From: WM-3-3 sp041660045
GTDB lineage: Bacteria > Pseudomonadota > Gammaproteobacteria > Methylococcales > Methylomonadaceae
Length of the DNA stretch: 64,000 nt
Assembly: GCA_041660045.1 (NCBI GenBank)
Contig: JBAZXA010000002.1
Location: 186,001-250,000, forward strand
Direction: 5' to 3'
Shown: positions 1 through 8,673 of the stretch, piece by piece
How positions within the stretch are numbered: the first letter of the stretch is position 1
How the letters are laid out: each line of letters starts with the position of its first letter
Program-made: the position numbers and the translations under genes
Notes under the pieces: model-generated
Seen by the model: the letters and a program-made list of their open reading frames with translations, nothing else
What the model was told of the DNA's origin: nothing
The model's database searches: none

Positions 1-336
1 AAAGTGATTAAGAATTTCTCCCAATCAGGTAAAGGGATCGATATTAAGGGCAAACTTGGCCAGCAAGTTATGGCTGCTGAAGCCGGCAAAGTAGTCTATG
101 GCGGAAAAGGCTTGATCGGTTATGGTAGTTTGGTCATTATTCAACACAACGAAGAGTATTTAAGTGCTTATGCCAACAACAGCACGTTGCTGATATCAGA
201 AGGGCAGTCTATAGAAAAAGGCCAAGCGATTGCTGAAATAGGCAATGCTGGTGCAAAGCGGGCGACACTGCATTTTGAGATTAGAAAACACGGGAAATCG
301 GTAAATCCACTTAAGTTTTTGCCAAAAAAACAATAA
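1..336 (+). CDS. nlpD: NlpD, C-terminal fragment (LytM/M23-like amidase activator)
   Basis: The reading frame is open from the first base, so this is the 3' end of a gene whose lipoprotein signal and LysM part lie outside the window. What remains is a LytM (peptidase M23-like) domain: a GKGIDIKG turn, a central VVYGGKGLIGYGSL strand pair, and the HFEIR...VNPLKFLP end typical of NlpD. The usual zinc ligand in the AYAH-type segment is replaced (AYANN), as in the catalytically degenerate LytM domain of NlpD, which activates the septal amidase AmiC rather than cutting peptidoglycan itself. It sits 42 bp before rpoS, the conserved nlpD-rpoS order; in E. coli the main rpoS promoter lies inside nlpD, but no promoter was identified here. 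Confidence 0.85.
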   Translation, partial: KVIKNFSQSGKGIDIKGKLGQQVMAAEAGKVVYGGKGLIGYGSLVIIQHNEEYLSAYANNSTLLISEGQSIEKGQAIAEIGNAGAKRATLHFEIRKHGKSVNPLKFLPKKQ

Positions 337-378
337 CGATAATACTTCTGTATATATAGCGTTAGCCTGGAGGTAACT

Positions 379-1377
379 ATGAAGGAAGAACTTGGAGCAA
401 TGGACGAAGAGGTTTCAATTCCATTTGAGGATGAATTACCGTTAGTGGACGAGCTTGAAGCGATAGACGAAGTTTTGGATGAGGCTTTGGATGATGAGTC
501 GCTTGATGAGGATGAAATTGCACCAGCGGAGTCTCGACACGATACGGGGTTTGACGCTACCAGGACTTATCTTAATGAGCTTGGAAGGTCTCAGCTACTC
601 ACTGCTGATGAAGAAAAACTATATGGCCGGCGAGCCTTAAAAGGAGATGATCAAGCCCGCAATATCATGATTGAAAGTAATTTGCGTTTAGTGGTGAAGA
701 TTTCTAGACGCTATCTGAATCGTGGTTTGCCGTTATTGGATTTAATTGAAGAAGGCAACTTAGGCTTAATCCGCGCCGTGGAAAAGTTTGATCCTGATCG
801 TGGTTTTAGGTTTTCAACCTATGCGACTTGGTGGATTAGGCAGACGATTGAGCGCGCGATCATGAACCAGACCCGTACTATCCGTTTACCTATCCATATT
901 GTCAAGGAGATGAATGTTTATTTGAAAGCGCAACGTCACTTAGCCCAAATTCTTGATTATGAACCCAGTGCAGAGGATATTGCTAAGCATTTGGATAAGC
1001 CTGTTTCAAAAGTTGAGAAAATGTTGAAACTTAATGAACGTGTGACTTCTGTGGATGTGCCTTTTGGCAAAGATATGGATAAGCCCATATTGGAATCCAT
1101 TTCTGATAGTGAGAGCTTATCACCTGGTGAGCAATTACAGGAAGAGGGAATACGCCATAATATAACGACTTGGGTATGCCAGCTCCCTGAAAAACAACGG
1201 GAAGTGATTTGTCGGCGTTATGGCTTGTGTGGCTATGATAACGGTACACTTGAGCAAGTGGCACAGGAACTTGGCGTCACCCGCGAGCGGGTTAGGCAAA
1301 TTCAAATGGACGCACTGAAGCGGCTAAGGGAAATTTTGGAAACTAGTGGCTATTCGTTTGAGGCGATTTTTAATTAA
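379..1377 (+). CDS. rpoS: RNA polymerase sigma factor RpoS (sigma-38)
   Basis: Stationary-phase/general stress sigma factor of 332 residues, the usual size. An acidic N-terminal stretch (about residues 1-55) is followed by region 1.2 (DATRTYLNELGRSQLLT, about 58-74), the region 2 core with the FSTYATWWIRQTIERAI signature (promoter melting and -10 recognition), region 3, and a region 4.2 helix-turn-helix (TLEQVAQELGVTRERVRQIQ) for the -35 element. The ATG at 379 follows a good GGAGG ribosome site about 5-9 bases upstream. It lies directly after nlpD. Its stop overlaps the stop of the convergent hydrolase gene by 8 bp, so there is no room for a conventional terminator between them. Confidence 0.97.
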   Translation: MKEELGAMDEEVSIPFEDELPLVDELEAIDEVLDEALDDESLDEDEIAPAESRHDTGFDATRTYLNELGRSQLLTADEEKLYGRRALKGDDQARNIMIESNLRLVVKISRRYLNRGLPLLDLIEEGNLGLIRAVEKFDPDRGFRFSTYATWWIRQTIERAIMNQTRTIRLPIHIVKEMNVYLKAQRHLAQILDYEPSAEDIAKHLDKPVSKVEKMLKLNERVTSVDVPFGKDMDKPILESISDSESLSPGEQLQEEGIRHNITTWVCQLPEKQREVICRRYGLCGYDNGTLEQVAQELGVTRERVRQIQMDALKRLREILETSGYSFEAIFN

Positions 1378-2236
1378 TAAGACGGCGTTGTAATGGCCAG
1401 TCGCGATAATTAAAAACCTGTCCTTCCTGGCGAACTTGTTCTATTTCACTTAGACAAATTTCTGCAATCACCCATTGCGTGGCGTTGAACTCGCCTATCG
1501 CTAGTACGCCATTATCGGGAAAGCCACGGTCTACCGGCGTATATATCGCTGCTGCGCCACAATTCTCATCAACAGCTTGGGACCATGGCGCTAGGCCAAC
1601 AGTAGGTGATTGTATCAGATAGCATTGGTTTTCTAAGGCTCTGGCTTGGCAACCAATTTTTACCCGGTGATAGCCGGCTAAGGTATCCGTACAACTTGGC
1701 ACTAGAATTAAATTAGCGCCCATTTCAACTTGTTTCCTGGCCAACATTGGAAATTCGCTGTCATAGCATACATTGATGGCAATTTTACCGAAATCAGTGT
1801 CGAAACATTTAAGTTCGTCACCAGCGGTAATTAACCAATGTTCATTTTCAAAACGGGTCATCATGATTTTATCTTGAAAATCAATTTGCCCATCAGGCCA
1901 AAATAAATAAGCCCGGTTACGGTATTCTGCCTTGCCAATCATGACGGGAAAAGTACCGGCTTGAATATAGCAGCCATATTTGCTGGCTAAGGATTGATAT
2001 AAATCAACATAGTTAGAGTGTAAGTCTTGCAAGTATTGCAATTGTTTACTGAGCGAAGAATATATTTCTTGAGGGAATAAAGAGGCTAATTCCATACAGC
2101 CATATTCAGGAAAAACTAAAATTGAGGCACCGTTTGAGTGCGCTTCTTTCACCCAGTTTTCAATCTTCTGCGTATATTGCAGCCAATTTTCCAGAAAGCT
2201 AATGTCATATTGGGCGCTAGCGATTTTAAGCTTCAT
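1370..2236 (-). CDS. Carbon-nitrogen hydrolase (nitrilase superfamily)
   Basis: A 288-residue protein of the nitrilase/amidase superfamily, which hydrolyses non-peptide C-N bonds. The catalytic triad is visible: Glu44 in FPEYG, Lys123 in QDKIMMTRFE and Cys157 in NVCYDSEFP. No signal peptide is seen, so it is probably cytoplasmic. Its start codon lies inside the end of the upstream acetyltransferase gene (11 bp overlap), which implies co-transcription and translational coupling. In many bacteria homologues of these two proteins are a single GNAT-hydrolase fusion, so the two enzymes probably act on the same pathway or metabolite. The substrate cannot be told from sequence. Confidence 0.9.
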   Translation of the reverse strand: MKLKIASAQYDISFLENWLQYTQKIENWVKEAHSNGASILVFPEYGCMELASLFPQEIYSSLSKQLQYLQDLHSNYVDLYQSLASKYGCYIQAGTFPVMIGKAEYRNRAYLFWPDGQIDFQDKIMMTRFENEHWLITAGDELKCFDTDFGKIAINVCYDSEFPMLARKQVEMGANLILVPSCTDTLAGYHRVKIGCQARALENQCYLIQSPTVGLAPWSQAVDENCGAAAIYTPVDRGFPDNGVLAIGEFNATQWVIAEICLSEIEQVRQEGQVFNYRDWPLQRRLIN

Positions 2237-2825
2237 GTTTCAGCCAAAAAGTCATAGGTTTAGGGGTCTCTTCGGTATCGTCTAAGTCTTTCCAAAGATA
2301 ATGGGTGGTCAATTCAGGGTGTTTAACATAACCGCGTTTATTCCAAAATTGATCCAGTGGTACATAATCAGGCGGACGGCGGGGATGCGCTAATGGCCTT
2401 TCAACACAGCAAAAAGTGATATGCTCAAATCCTCCCAAGGTTTTGGCGTGGGCTTCGCGGTGTTCAAAAAAACGCACACCTATTCCTAAGCCACGGTAAG
2501 CCCTATTTAGTACGGATTCACTACAATAAAACACTTTAGCTAAATCATAGCCTGCGTCAACAAACGGCCGTTTTAATTCTTCAGTTTCAAATGTCATTGG
2601 TATTGCAGTAGATGCGCCGACAATTTTATCACCATCAAAGGCAAGTACAATAATGCTTTCAGGGCAGTTTAAATAGGTTTGTAGGTATTTTTCTTCATAT
2701 TCATAAGTGCCATCATACAAATAGGGGAACTCACGGAAAACTTCAATTCTCAAGCGCGCCAGTTCTTTGATATGGCGCTCTAAAGCTTGACCGCTGCAGC
2801 TTTCAACACGAATATTTTGGGACAT
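2226..2825 (-). CDS. GNAT-family N-acetyltransferase
   Basis: Acetyl-CoA-dependent N-acetyltransferase of the GNAT fold, about 199 residues from the chosen start. Visible family features are a LARLRIEVFREFPYLYDG N-terminal segment, a central strand (IIVLAFDGDKIVGASTAIPM) and a RGLGIGVRFFEHREAHAK segment that corresponds to the acetyl-CoA pyrophosphate-binding Q/RxxGxG/A loop. The frame is open up to 3026, but residues before MSQNIRVE are low-complexity and unlike the family, so the ATG at 2825 is preferred; no convincing ribosome site decides it. It overlaps the carbon-nitrogen hydrolase gene by 11 bp and is often fused to it in other genomes. Confidence 0.85.
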   Translation of the reverse strand: MSQNIRVESCSGQALERHIKELARLRIEVFREFPYLYDGTYEYEEKYLQTYLNCPESIIVLAFDGDKIVGASTAIPMTFETEELKRPFVDAGYDLAKVFYCSESVLNRAYRGLGIGVRFFEHREAHAKTLGGFEHITFCCVERPLAHPRRPPDYVPLDQFWNKRGYVKHPELTTHYLWKDLDDTEETPKPMTFWLKHEA

Positions 2826-3153
2826 AGGGGGGTGGAGGTAAAAAATAGTTTGGCACATTCTAGCGCATTTTTTGTCTGTTGCATCTACTATTGCGCGTGT
2901 AAACCGTGGCGGCGTTAATTTAAGGTAGTCTGGATTTTGCTCATCTTGGGCGATAAAAATGCGCATAAGTACTTGCAAAAAAGGTGGTGCTTTGCAGGAT
3001 TTGATAAAGAAAAACGCAGTGGACAACTCTATTAAGAGGGATAGTGCAATGTAATTGTTTGCCAGCTGCGTTTTATTAATTCTTTGTCAATTCAAGGTAA
3101 CACGCGATAGCGTGGTGGTATATATTTAATTAGTAATCTAATGGTGCGTTACA

Positions 3154-3609
3154 TTAATTTAAACACTCAATTTTTAGGGATTTTATTTTATTTCGAAAAT
3201 TAAAGTCGCTTAAGTCATGAATCTTAAAATTGGGATGGAATATGAGTTCTGACGATTCTAGCGCGTCTTTTTCTGTTAAACCCAGAGAGTGTAGTAACTC
3301 AGGGTTTTTTTGAATACCAGTTGCGGCAAGCTCAAAGTTAATATTTTCAAATACCGTTACAGTGGCTTTGGCGCCAACTTTTAAGCTATCAATGCGTGAT
3401 TCCCAATTTTCGCCATTAATATTGTGCAAGTTTTTGAGTTGAATTGGGCCTTCCAAACGAAAATGAGTGCCACCATATTGGCTGGCTTGAAAAAATTCTG
3501 CCCAACAATTTTTTTCGTTGGCAAAACTGCTAGCAGTTTTGCCTAACAATAGTGTTAGCAGTGCCAATTTACAGATTTGGTTGGGAATGGAAAATCTTAT
3601 GTTGTACAT
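3154..3609 (-). CDS. Secreted beta/gamma-crystallin-like protein
   Basis: A 151-residue protein with a hydrophobic N-terminus (about residues 13-30, ending SSFA) that reads as a signal peptide, so export is expected. The mature part begins with a crystallin-like pattern: CWAEFFQASQYGGTHFRLEGP, then NWESRIDSLKVGAKATVTVFE, and a second weaker motif ending NKIKSLKIEC. Aromatic-rich Y/FxxxF/YxG motifs and the paired GP/L.L turns are typical of beta/gamma-crystallin Greek keys, which in bacteria often bind calcium. Cysteines near both ends of the mature chain could form a disulfide. The gene stands alone. The family assignment is by eye and moderately sure; function is unknown. Confidence 0.6.
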   Translation of the reverse strand: MYNIRFSIPNQICKLALLTLLLGKTASSFANEKNCWAEFFQASQYGGTHFRLEGPIQLKNLHNINGENWESRIDSLKVGAKATVTVFENINFELAATGIQKNPELLHSLGLTEKDALESSELIFHPNFKIHDLSDFNFRNKIKSLKIECLN

Positions 3610-4136
3610 TGTATTCTCCTATTCAGGTTTGATTCGTTTATACGCTTTATTAACGCTTTATCTTTGTTTTATATCAATTCTAGCTATCCTTTGATGAGTT
3701 TTGGAACATATCGTTAGACAATCAGAAGCCTTGTTTTATCCATGTAATACCTTCTACGGGTAAAATGTAATCTATCTCGGTATGAAAGAGCGCTTTAGGC
3801 ACAGCGGGTAAGGCTTAATACCCAAGATTATCGTGCAAGCAGATGTTTAATCAGAACTAAATTGCATACTGTAGTTATTAACAAAAACTGTGGATAACTC
3901 TGTGAATATCGTGCGTAATCCAGTACCGGTTAGGTGTATTTATTACCTTTTTGTTAAATTGTATGAATTTTAGACAGTTTAATTTTTATTTTAATAAACA
4001 ATAGCTTAAATTATAAAAGTGGAGAGGGGTGGCGTTAAGCAGGAATGTTTTTGTTATTCAAATGGATTTAGTTTGTCAATATTTAAAAATGGGGATTCAT
4101 TAGTTTAGGCATGTTAAGATAATTTAAATTTTTAAC
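3610..4136. other. Intergenic stretch without a recognisable gene
   Basis: About 530 bp of mostly AT-rich sequence between the crystallin-like gene (leaving to the left) and selO (leaving to the right). It must hold both promoters, but I could not pick out a convincing -35/-10 pair or a strong hairpin. No open frame here looks coding. Confidence 0.5.
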
Positions 4137-5768
4137 GTGGCTAACATGATGAACGCACAGATTCAAACTCACCTGCTTAACGGGCTGGTTTTTGATAACC
4201 AGTTTGTTCATAAACTTCCCGCAGACCCTGAACTTGAAAACAATCGTCGGCAAGTGATGGGTGCTTGTTATTCGAAAGTAAGGCCTACCCAAGTTTCTAA
4301 GCCCAAGCTAGTTGCCTATTCAGCGGAAATGGCAGAACTGTTGGATATGTCGTCACAAGCTTGTTTAACTGAAGAATTCGTTCAAGTGTTTGCAGGTAAC
4401 CGATTATTGCCAGGCATGGAGCCTTATGCAATGTGTTACGGCGGACATCAATTTGGTCAATGGGCCGGGCAGCTGGGTGATGGGCGCGCGATAAATTTAG
4501 GCGAAGTGACCAACAGTCAAAAACAGCATTGGACTTTGCAATTAAAAGGTGCAGGCCCTACGCCATATTCACGTAGTGCTGATGGTCTTGCCGTTTTGCG
4601 GTCGTCAGTCCGTGAGTTTTTATGTAGTGAAGCTATGTACCATCTGGGCGTTCCAACAACGCGCGCACTTAGTTTGGTTTTAACAGGCGAGAATGTGGTT
4701 CGGGACATGTTTTATGATGGTCATCCCCAACACGAACAAGGTGCCATTGTTTGTAGGGTAGCGCCAAGTTTTGTGCGCTTTGGTAATTTCCAGATTTTTG
4801 CCTCCCGTGGTGAAATTGATCTGTTACGGCAGTTGGTCGATTTTACTGTGCGGCGCGATTTTCCCCATTTAGGCGAGCCTTCAAAAGCGGTCTATTTAGC
4901 CTGGCTTGAGGAGGTGTGCCAACGTACTGCAATAATGGTATTACATTGGCTCAGAGTGGGTTTTGTCCATGGTGTGATGAATACGGATAACATGTCTATT
5001 TTAGGCTTGACCATCGATTATGGCCCCTACGGATGGTTGGAAAATTATGATCCAGATTGGACACCCAATACAACTGATGCGGCTAACAAACGCTATCGTT
5101 ATGGAACACAACATCAAATCGCCTTATGGAATTTAGCTCAATTAGCTAATGCCATTTATCCGTTGATTGAAGATGTTGATGCATTACAGCAAGCTATCAA
5201 TACCTTTGTTACTACTTTTGAGGATGGTTGGCATCAACAAATTGCCAATAAATTAGGTCTTAAACAGTTTGATATAGCCAATGATAATGCGCTATATGAT
5301 GAATTGGTCGTACTATTGCAGTTAGTAGAAACAGATATGACCTTGTTTTATCGGCATTTAGCAGATTTGGATGCCGAAATTGTTGATTTTGGCAACCTTA
5401 CCGATGCAGACTTGGTTGCCCCCTTAACTAACGCTTACTATCAACCCGAACAGCTCACCGCGGAATACCTCTCACAACTTGCTGAATGGCTTAAAGTTTA
5501 TATCAAACGTGTGCAAAAAGATGGCACTTTAAATGCTGAGCGACGCTTAAAGATGAATGCGGTGAACCCTAAATATGTCTTGCGTAATTATTTAGCGCAA
5601 CTGGCTATTGACAAGGCAACTGATGGGGATTATTCAATGATTTCCGAACTACAAGCTGTGTTAAGGCAGCCTTATGACGACCAGCCAGACAAGGAGTTTT
5701 TTGCGGCAAAACGGCCTGATTGGGCTAGGCAGCGACCCGGTTGTTCCATGCTTTCTTGTAGCTCATAA
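4137..5768 (+). CDS. selO: Protein adenylyltransferase SelO (YdiU/UPF0061 family)
   Basis: Pseudokinase-fold enzyme that transfers AMP from ATP to protein hydroxyls and is linked to redox stress. About 543 residues, full family length. Seen are the conserved YGGHQFGQWAGQLGDGRA block (about 101-118), the LQLKGAGPTPYSRSADG block with Lys137, and the catalytic-loop equivalents HGVMNTDN (278-285) and IDYGP (293-297). The C-terminus ends in a CSS motif; this is the position where many SelO proteins carry selenocysteine, here cysteine. The frame can start at GTG 4137 or at ATG 4146 or 4149; no clear ribosome site decides, though the tandem ATGs are more likely. It is followed by an EEP-family gene about 110 bp downstream. 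Confidence 0.93.
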   Translation: MANMMNAQIQTHLLNGLVFDNQFVHKLPADPELENNRRQVMGACYSKVRPTQVSKPKLVAYSAEMAELLDMSSQACLTEEFVQVFAGNRLLPGMEPYAMCYGGHQFGQWAGQLGDGRAINLGEVTNSQKQHWTLQLKGAGPTPYSRSADGLAVLRSSVREFLCSEAMYHLGVPTTRALSLVLTGENVVRDMFYDGHPQHEQGAIVCRVAPSFVRFGNFQIFASRGEIDLLRQLVDFTVRRDFPHLGEPSKAVYLAWLEEVCQRTAIMVLHWLRVGFVHGVMNTDNMSILGLTIDYGPYGWLENYDPDWTPNTTDAANKRYRYGTQHQIALWNLAQLANAIYPLIEDVDALQQAINTFVTTFEDGWHQQIANKLGLKQFDIANDNALYDELVVLLQLVETDMTLFYRHLADLDAEIVDFGNLTDADLVAPLTNAYYQPEQLTAEYLSQLAEWLKVYIKRVQKDGTLNAERRLKMNAVNPKYVLRNYLAQLAIDKATDGDYSMISELQAVLRQPYDDQPDKEFFAAKRPDWARQRPGCSMLSCSS

Positions 5769-5877
5769 GTTAGCTTTTAATGGGGAAAGCAAAGGCGGCT
5801 CGTATCCAATTAAGCTAACCATTACTAAGGCTGGTTTTAAGACGCTCCATTATTAATCCTATTTTTTTGAGAAGCAC

Positions 5878-6870
5878 ATGTTTTTTTGGCTAAAGCGTCT
5901 AGGTTTAGTTTTTTTTTGTTTAATTTTATGTCTTGCGGCCATCACTTATTACCAAGGTTGGCAATATTTAGGTGCTTATACCGGCGGCGGCTTTGCCCGC
6001 AAATTACCAACATTTACGAACAAAGAAAAGAATCAAGTTTGTGCCGCTGCGCCAATTAAGGTAGTTAGTTACAATGTGATGTATGGTTCGGCGTTGATAG
6101 AATCCTTTGCCAGCCGCTTTTTACACGGAAAAACGGGCAAAAATGAATTGCCGTGGTCCACACGTAAAGCTGAAATACGTCAACGGATTGCTAGCTATAC
6201 TCCAGATTTGGTAGGGTTACAGGAAATGGGGGAAGATTCTGACGTTGCAGAAATTATGGCGCTGGATGACTATTCCATCGTTGGCTATCATACTAAAACT
6301 TTTCAATATGATGATTCCGTTTTGCTTTACAAAACAGCGCGTTTTCAAGCGTTGGATAGCGGTCAGTTTTGGTTAGGAAAAACCCCGGATTTGCCTCTGT
6401 CGTTAGGTTATCGGCCACTCGCGGTGCTTCGATATGTCAATTGGGTGTTGCTGCAGGACAAAAACAGCGGTTTTACCTTTCTTTATGTTAATACCCATTT
6501 CGACAACGCTAGCGTCAATAAAGAACCTAGTGCGAGCTTGTTTCGGGAACGGATTGCAAGTTTGTCCCATTTTATGCCTATCATAGTAACAGGGGATTTT
6601 AATACACGAGGCGACACCGAACGATACCGCCGGTTAACGGGCTTGGATACCACACCAGTATTGTTGGAAAATGCTTATCAGCTAGCGCATGCCCCAGTGG
6701 TTGAAGCCAGTGTACATCCAGATCAACGCATTGACCATATTTTGGTCGGTGGGCCATGTTTAGCCGAGGCAAAAGCTTGGTTGATTGATGAGCGGCCATT
6801 GCAAAATGGGCAAATGGCTTCGGATCATGGTTTGGTCTTTTCTGAGATACAATTTTTTAAGAAACCGTAA
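5878..6870 (+). CDS. Endonuclease/exonuclease/phosphatase-family protein, membrane-anchored
   Basis: A 330-residue EEP-superfamily phosphodiesterase. An uncleaved signal anchor covers about residues 6-24, so the catalytic domain probably faces the periplasm. Active-site motifs of the fold are intact: SYNVMYG (Asn66), GLQEMGED (metal-binding Glu116), NTHFDN, GDFNTRGD, RIDHILV and the terminal SDHG with the catalytic histidine. Such proteins cut phosphodiesters in nucleic acids, lipids or inositol phosphates; the true substrate cannot be told. It could be in one transcript with selO, which ends about 110 bp upstream. Confidence 0.88.
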   Translation: MFFWLKRLGLVFFCLILCLAAITYYQGWQYLGAYTGGGFARKLPTFTNKEKNQVCAAAPIKVVSYNVMYGSALIESFASRFLHGKTGKNELPWSTRKAEIRQRIASYTPDLVGLQEMGEDSDVAEIMALDDYSIVGYHTKTFQYDDSVLLYKTARFQALDSGQFWLGKTPDLPLSLGYRPLAVLRYVNWVLLQDKNSGFTFLYVNTHFDNASVNKEPSASLFRERIASLSHFMPIIVTGDFNTRGDTERYRRLTGLDTTPVLLENAYQLAHAPVVEASVHPDQRIDHILVGGPCLAEAKAWLIDERPLQNGQMASDHGLVFSEIQFFKKP

Positions 6871-7069
6871 GATTGCATTACCTTTTATTAACAACGAAAC
6901 TTGCAGCTAAAGGATTTGGGCTTGTTAGCTGGATATTATTCCCAACGACCATAAATAATAGTTGGCAACTATAGCTATGACGATTGATTTTATTGGCATC
7001 GCCCAAAACACTAGGGCTGACTTTCGCAAAATAAGCTTGGGTGTATTCATCAGGCCAGTAAAAGAATTT

Positions 7070-7101
7070 CAGCAAGACGGGCTTGTGAACCCGTCTTGCT
7101 G
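7070..7101 (-). terminator. Hairpin, probable terminator of the glycosidase-like gene
   Basis: A perfect 12 bp stem (7070-7081 with 7090-7101) around an 8-base loop, lying just after the stop codon of the minus-strand gene at 7119. Read on the minus strand it is followed by a T-rich stretch. It could also serve the plus-strand gene ending at 6870. Confidence 0.65.
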
Positions 7102-7118
7102 ACTTTAGTTAATACTAT

Positions 7119-8162
7119 CTACGAAGCAAAAGGGCAGGTGTTGTTGTTGAGTTTGCCACGATAATTATTGACTGTAGGAATAACAACATCAGTAAAGTAT
7201 TTTCCTTCAAACTGGCTGTTCCAGGTATCCCAAACAATAATGTTGGCATGTAACCGCTCATTAAGCATTTGGTAGATTTTTTGATGTTCAATTAATGCAT
7301 CTTGTAGTGTTGCAGTTTTAGGGACAGAACCTGATTCTACGGAAGGGGCTATTAACATTTTTGTATAATTATCCCTTGCAAATTGGTACCAGCTCCAAGT
7401 GTTTTCGTTGGCAACAATAGTATCTGGCCAACCAATACCACCCCACGATGCTAAATTGGATACTATGGGTGCTAAATAAGTGTTGTTAAGCGCATAAGGC
7501 CAATTAATGTATTGGGTAAGGATGACTTGGGGTTGTGCGGTATGTATAGCGGTCGCCAAGCGTTTAAGCTGAACATATAGCGCTTTAACGGTTAATATTG
7601 GACGTGACTTTAACAGTTTAGAATCTAAAGCGGTCTCTTCTGTTGCTATGCCCAAAAAGTATGGGTCAGCATTATAGCGGTTGGCTATAGCCGTAAGTAA
7701 GGCTATATAGCGTGTCATGACACTGCTTTCCCAAATTTGTGCATAACAGATACTGCTTGAGTAAGGTGATCCGTCACGTAATATATCCGAAGGTATAAAT
7801 GCCGAATTACAGCCCGTTTGGAAAGTGCGGTCTTGAACTCTAACCCGGAAGTGTTTGCCTTGGCTTTTGGCTAATTCAAAGGCTTGGTCTAGCCTTGTCC
7901 AGTCATATTTTCCTGGACTGGTTTCTAGCATGCCCCAGTTGATTTGATAAAAAACCCCTTTAAAATTGATCACATCATTGTAAGTAAGAATATTTTTTAA
8001 AGTAGATAGGCCATTAGCTCCCCGGGTGGCGTCATCCTCAACTCTGAATTCCATACCAGGTTGGAATTTATCGCATCGGCTTGCGGCAGCTGCATTGTTT
8101 GATGTGGCAAGCACAAACAAAGATACTAGCATTGCCAAATAAAAATTTGATCTAAACATCAT
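7119..8162 (-). CDS. Secreted glycoside-hydrolase-like protein (TIM-barrel type)
   Basis: A 347-residue protein with a clear signal peptide (about residues 1-27, ending NNAAAA). The mature part resembles the barrel of beta-galactosidase/GH5-GH42-like proteins: FKGVFYQINWGMLETSPGKYDW is the typical strand-2 pattern (one acts, the next strand describes the agent), followed by RVRVQDR and a possible acid/base region GIATEETALD and a later PSVESG. The two catalytic glutamates are therefore plausible but not certain. It lies divergent from epsE, at the left edge of the polysaccharide locus, so a role in trimming or breaking down the exopolysaccharide is a reasonable inference. No exact family can be named. 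Confidence 0.6.
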   Translation of the reverse strand: MMFRSNFYLAMLVSLFVLATSNNAAAASRCDKFQPGMEFRVEDDATRGANGLSTLKNILTYNDVINFKGVFYQINWGMLETSPGKYDWTRLDQAFELAKSQGKHFRVRVQDRTFQTGCNSAFIPSDILRDGSPYSSSICYAQIWESSVMTRYIALLTAIANRYNADPYFLGIATEETALDSKLLKSRPILTVKALYVQLKRLATAIHTAQPQVILTQYINWPYALNNTYLAPIVSNLASWGGIGWPDTIVANENTWSWYQFARDNYTKMLIAPSVESGSVPKTATLQDALIEHQKIYQMLNERLHANIIVWDTWNSQFEGKYFTDVVIPTVNNYRGKLNNNTCPFAS

Positions 8163-8673
8163 AAAGTTAAGCCTCTATAGTTAAGGTAGTCGCAGTATTA
8201 AAATATTTTTGCTGGATAGGTTTTGAAGTTGAGCAAGACAAAACCAATCCCTTGGTTATATTTTTAGCAGTTGAATGCATGATCTTCTGGGGAACACGTC
8301 ACAAAATCATCGACCTAAAAACAGCGACCTTTATATAGGGCTAGCCTTAAATATTTGTTATTTGTGCTACTATTCATATGCTAGTAAGCGAACTTGTGGC
8401 AGATTTGGGGCTTAATTGTTACTCGCTACCGTTAACTATATTTAATGAAAACTTACTTAAATTTTGAACGGGTCGACTATTTGATAGAAGCCAGAAACTC
8501 AGGTTTTGTGGCTAAGCTTTTAGTTTTTAGCAAAAGCTTTCTTTCTGGCCAAATACGCTTTATGGTTTAATTCAAAGCAGTTTATGGCTTAAGTTGAAGG
8601 GCTTATTTGCATCATGTTTTTTAACATAAATATTTTAGGGCTACTTTTGAATCAGGCAAGGAGACACAACACA
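8163..8673. promoter_or_regulatory. Divergent control region between the glycosidase-like gene and epsE, with a folded leader candidate
   Basis: About 510 bp without a gene. The notable structure is at 8490-8549: an 8 bp outer stem (8490-8497 with 8542-8549) enclosing an 8 bp inner stem (8514-8521 with 8532-8539), with a 16-base bulge on the 5' side. It lies about 125 bp before the epsE start on the plus strand, so it may be a structured mRNA leader. It does not match a riboswitch I recognise, and no promoter hexamers could be assigned with confidence. Confidence 0.4.

Noticed and set aside
5674..5856. 60-codon frame overlapping the end of selO
   Set aside because: SelO ends with its normal CSS tail, so this is not a missing extension and not a separate gene.
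6878..7075. 65-codon minus-strand frame
   Set aside because: No ribosome site or family likeness; it lies in the gap before a terminator hairpin.
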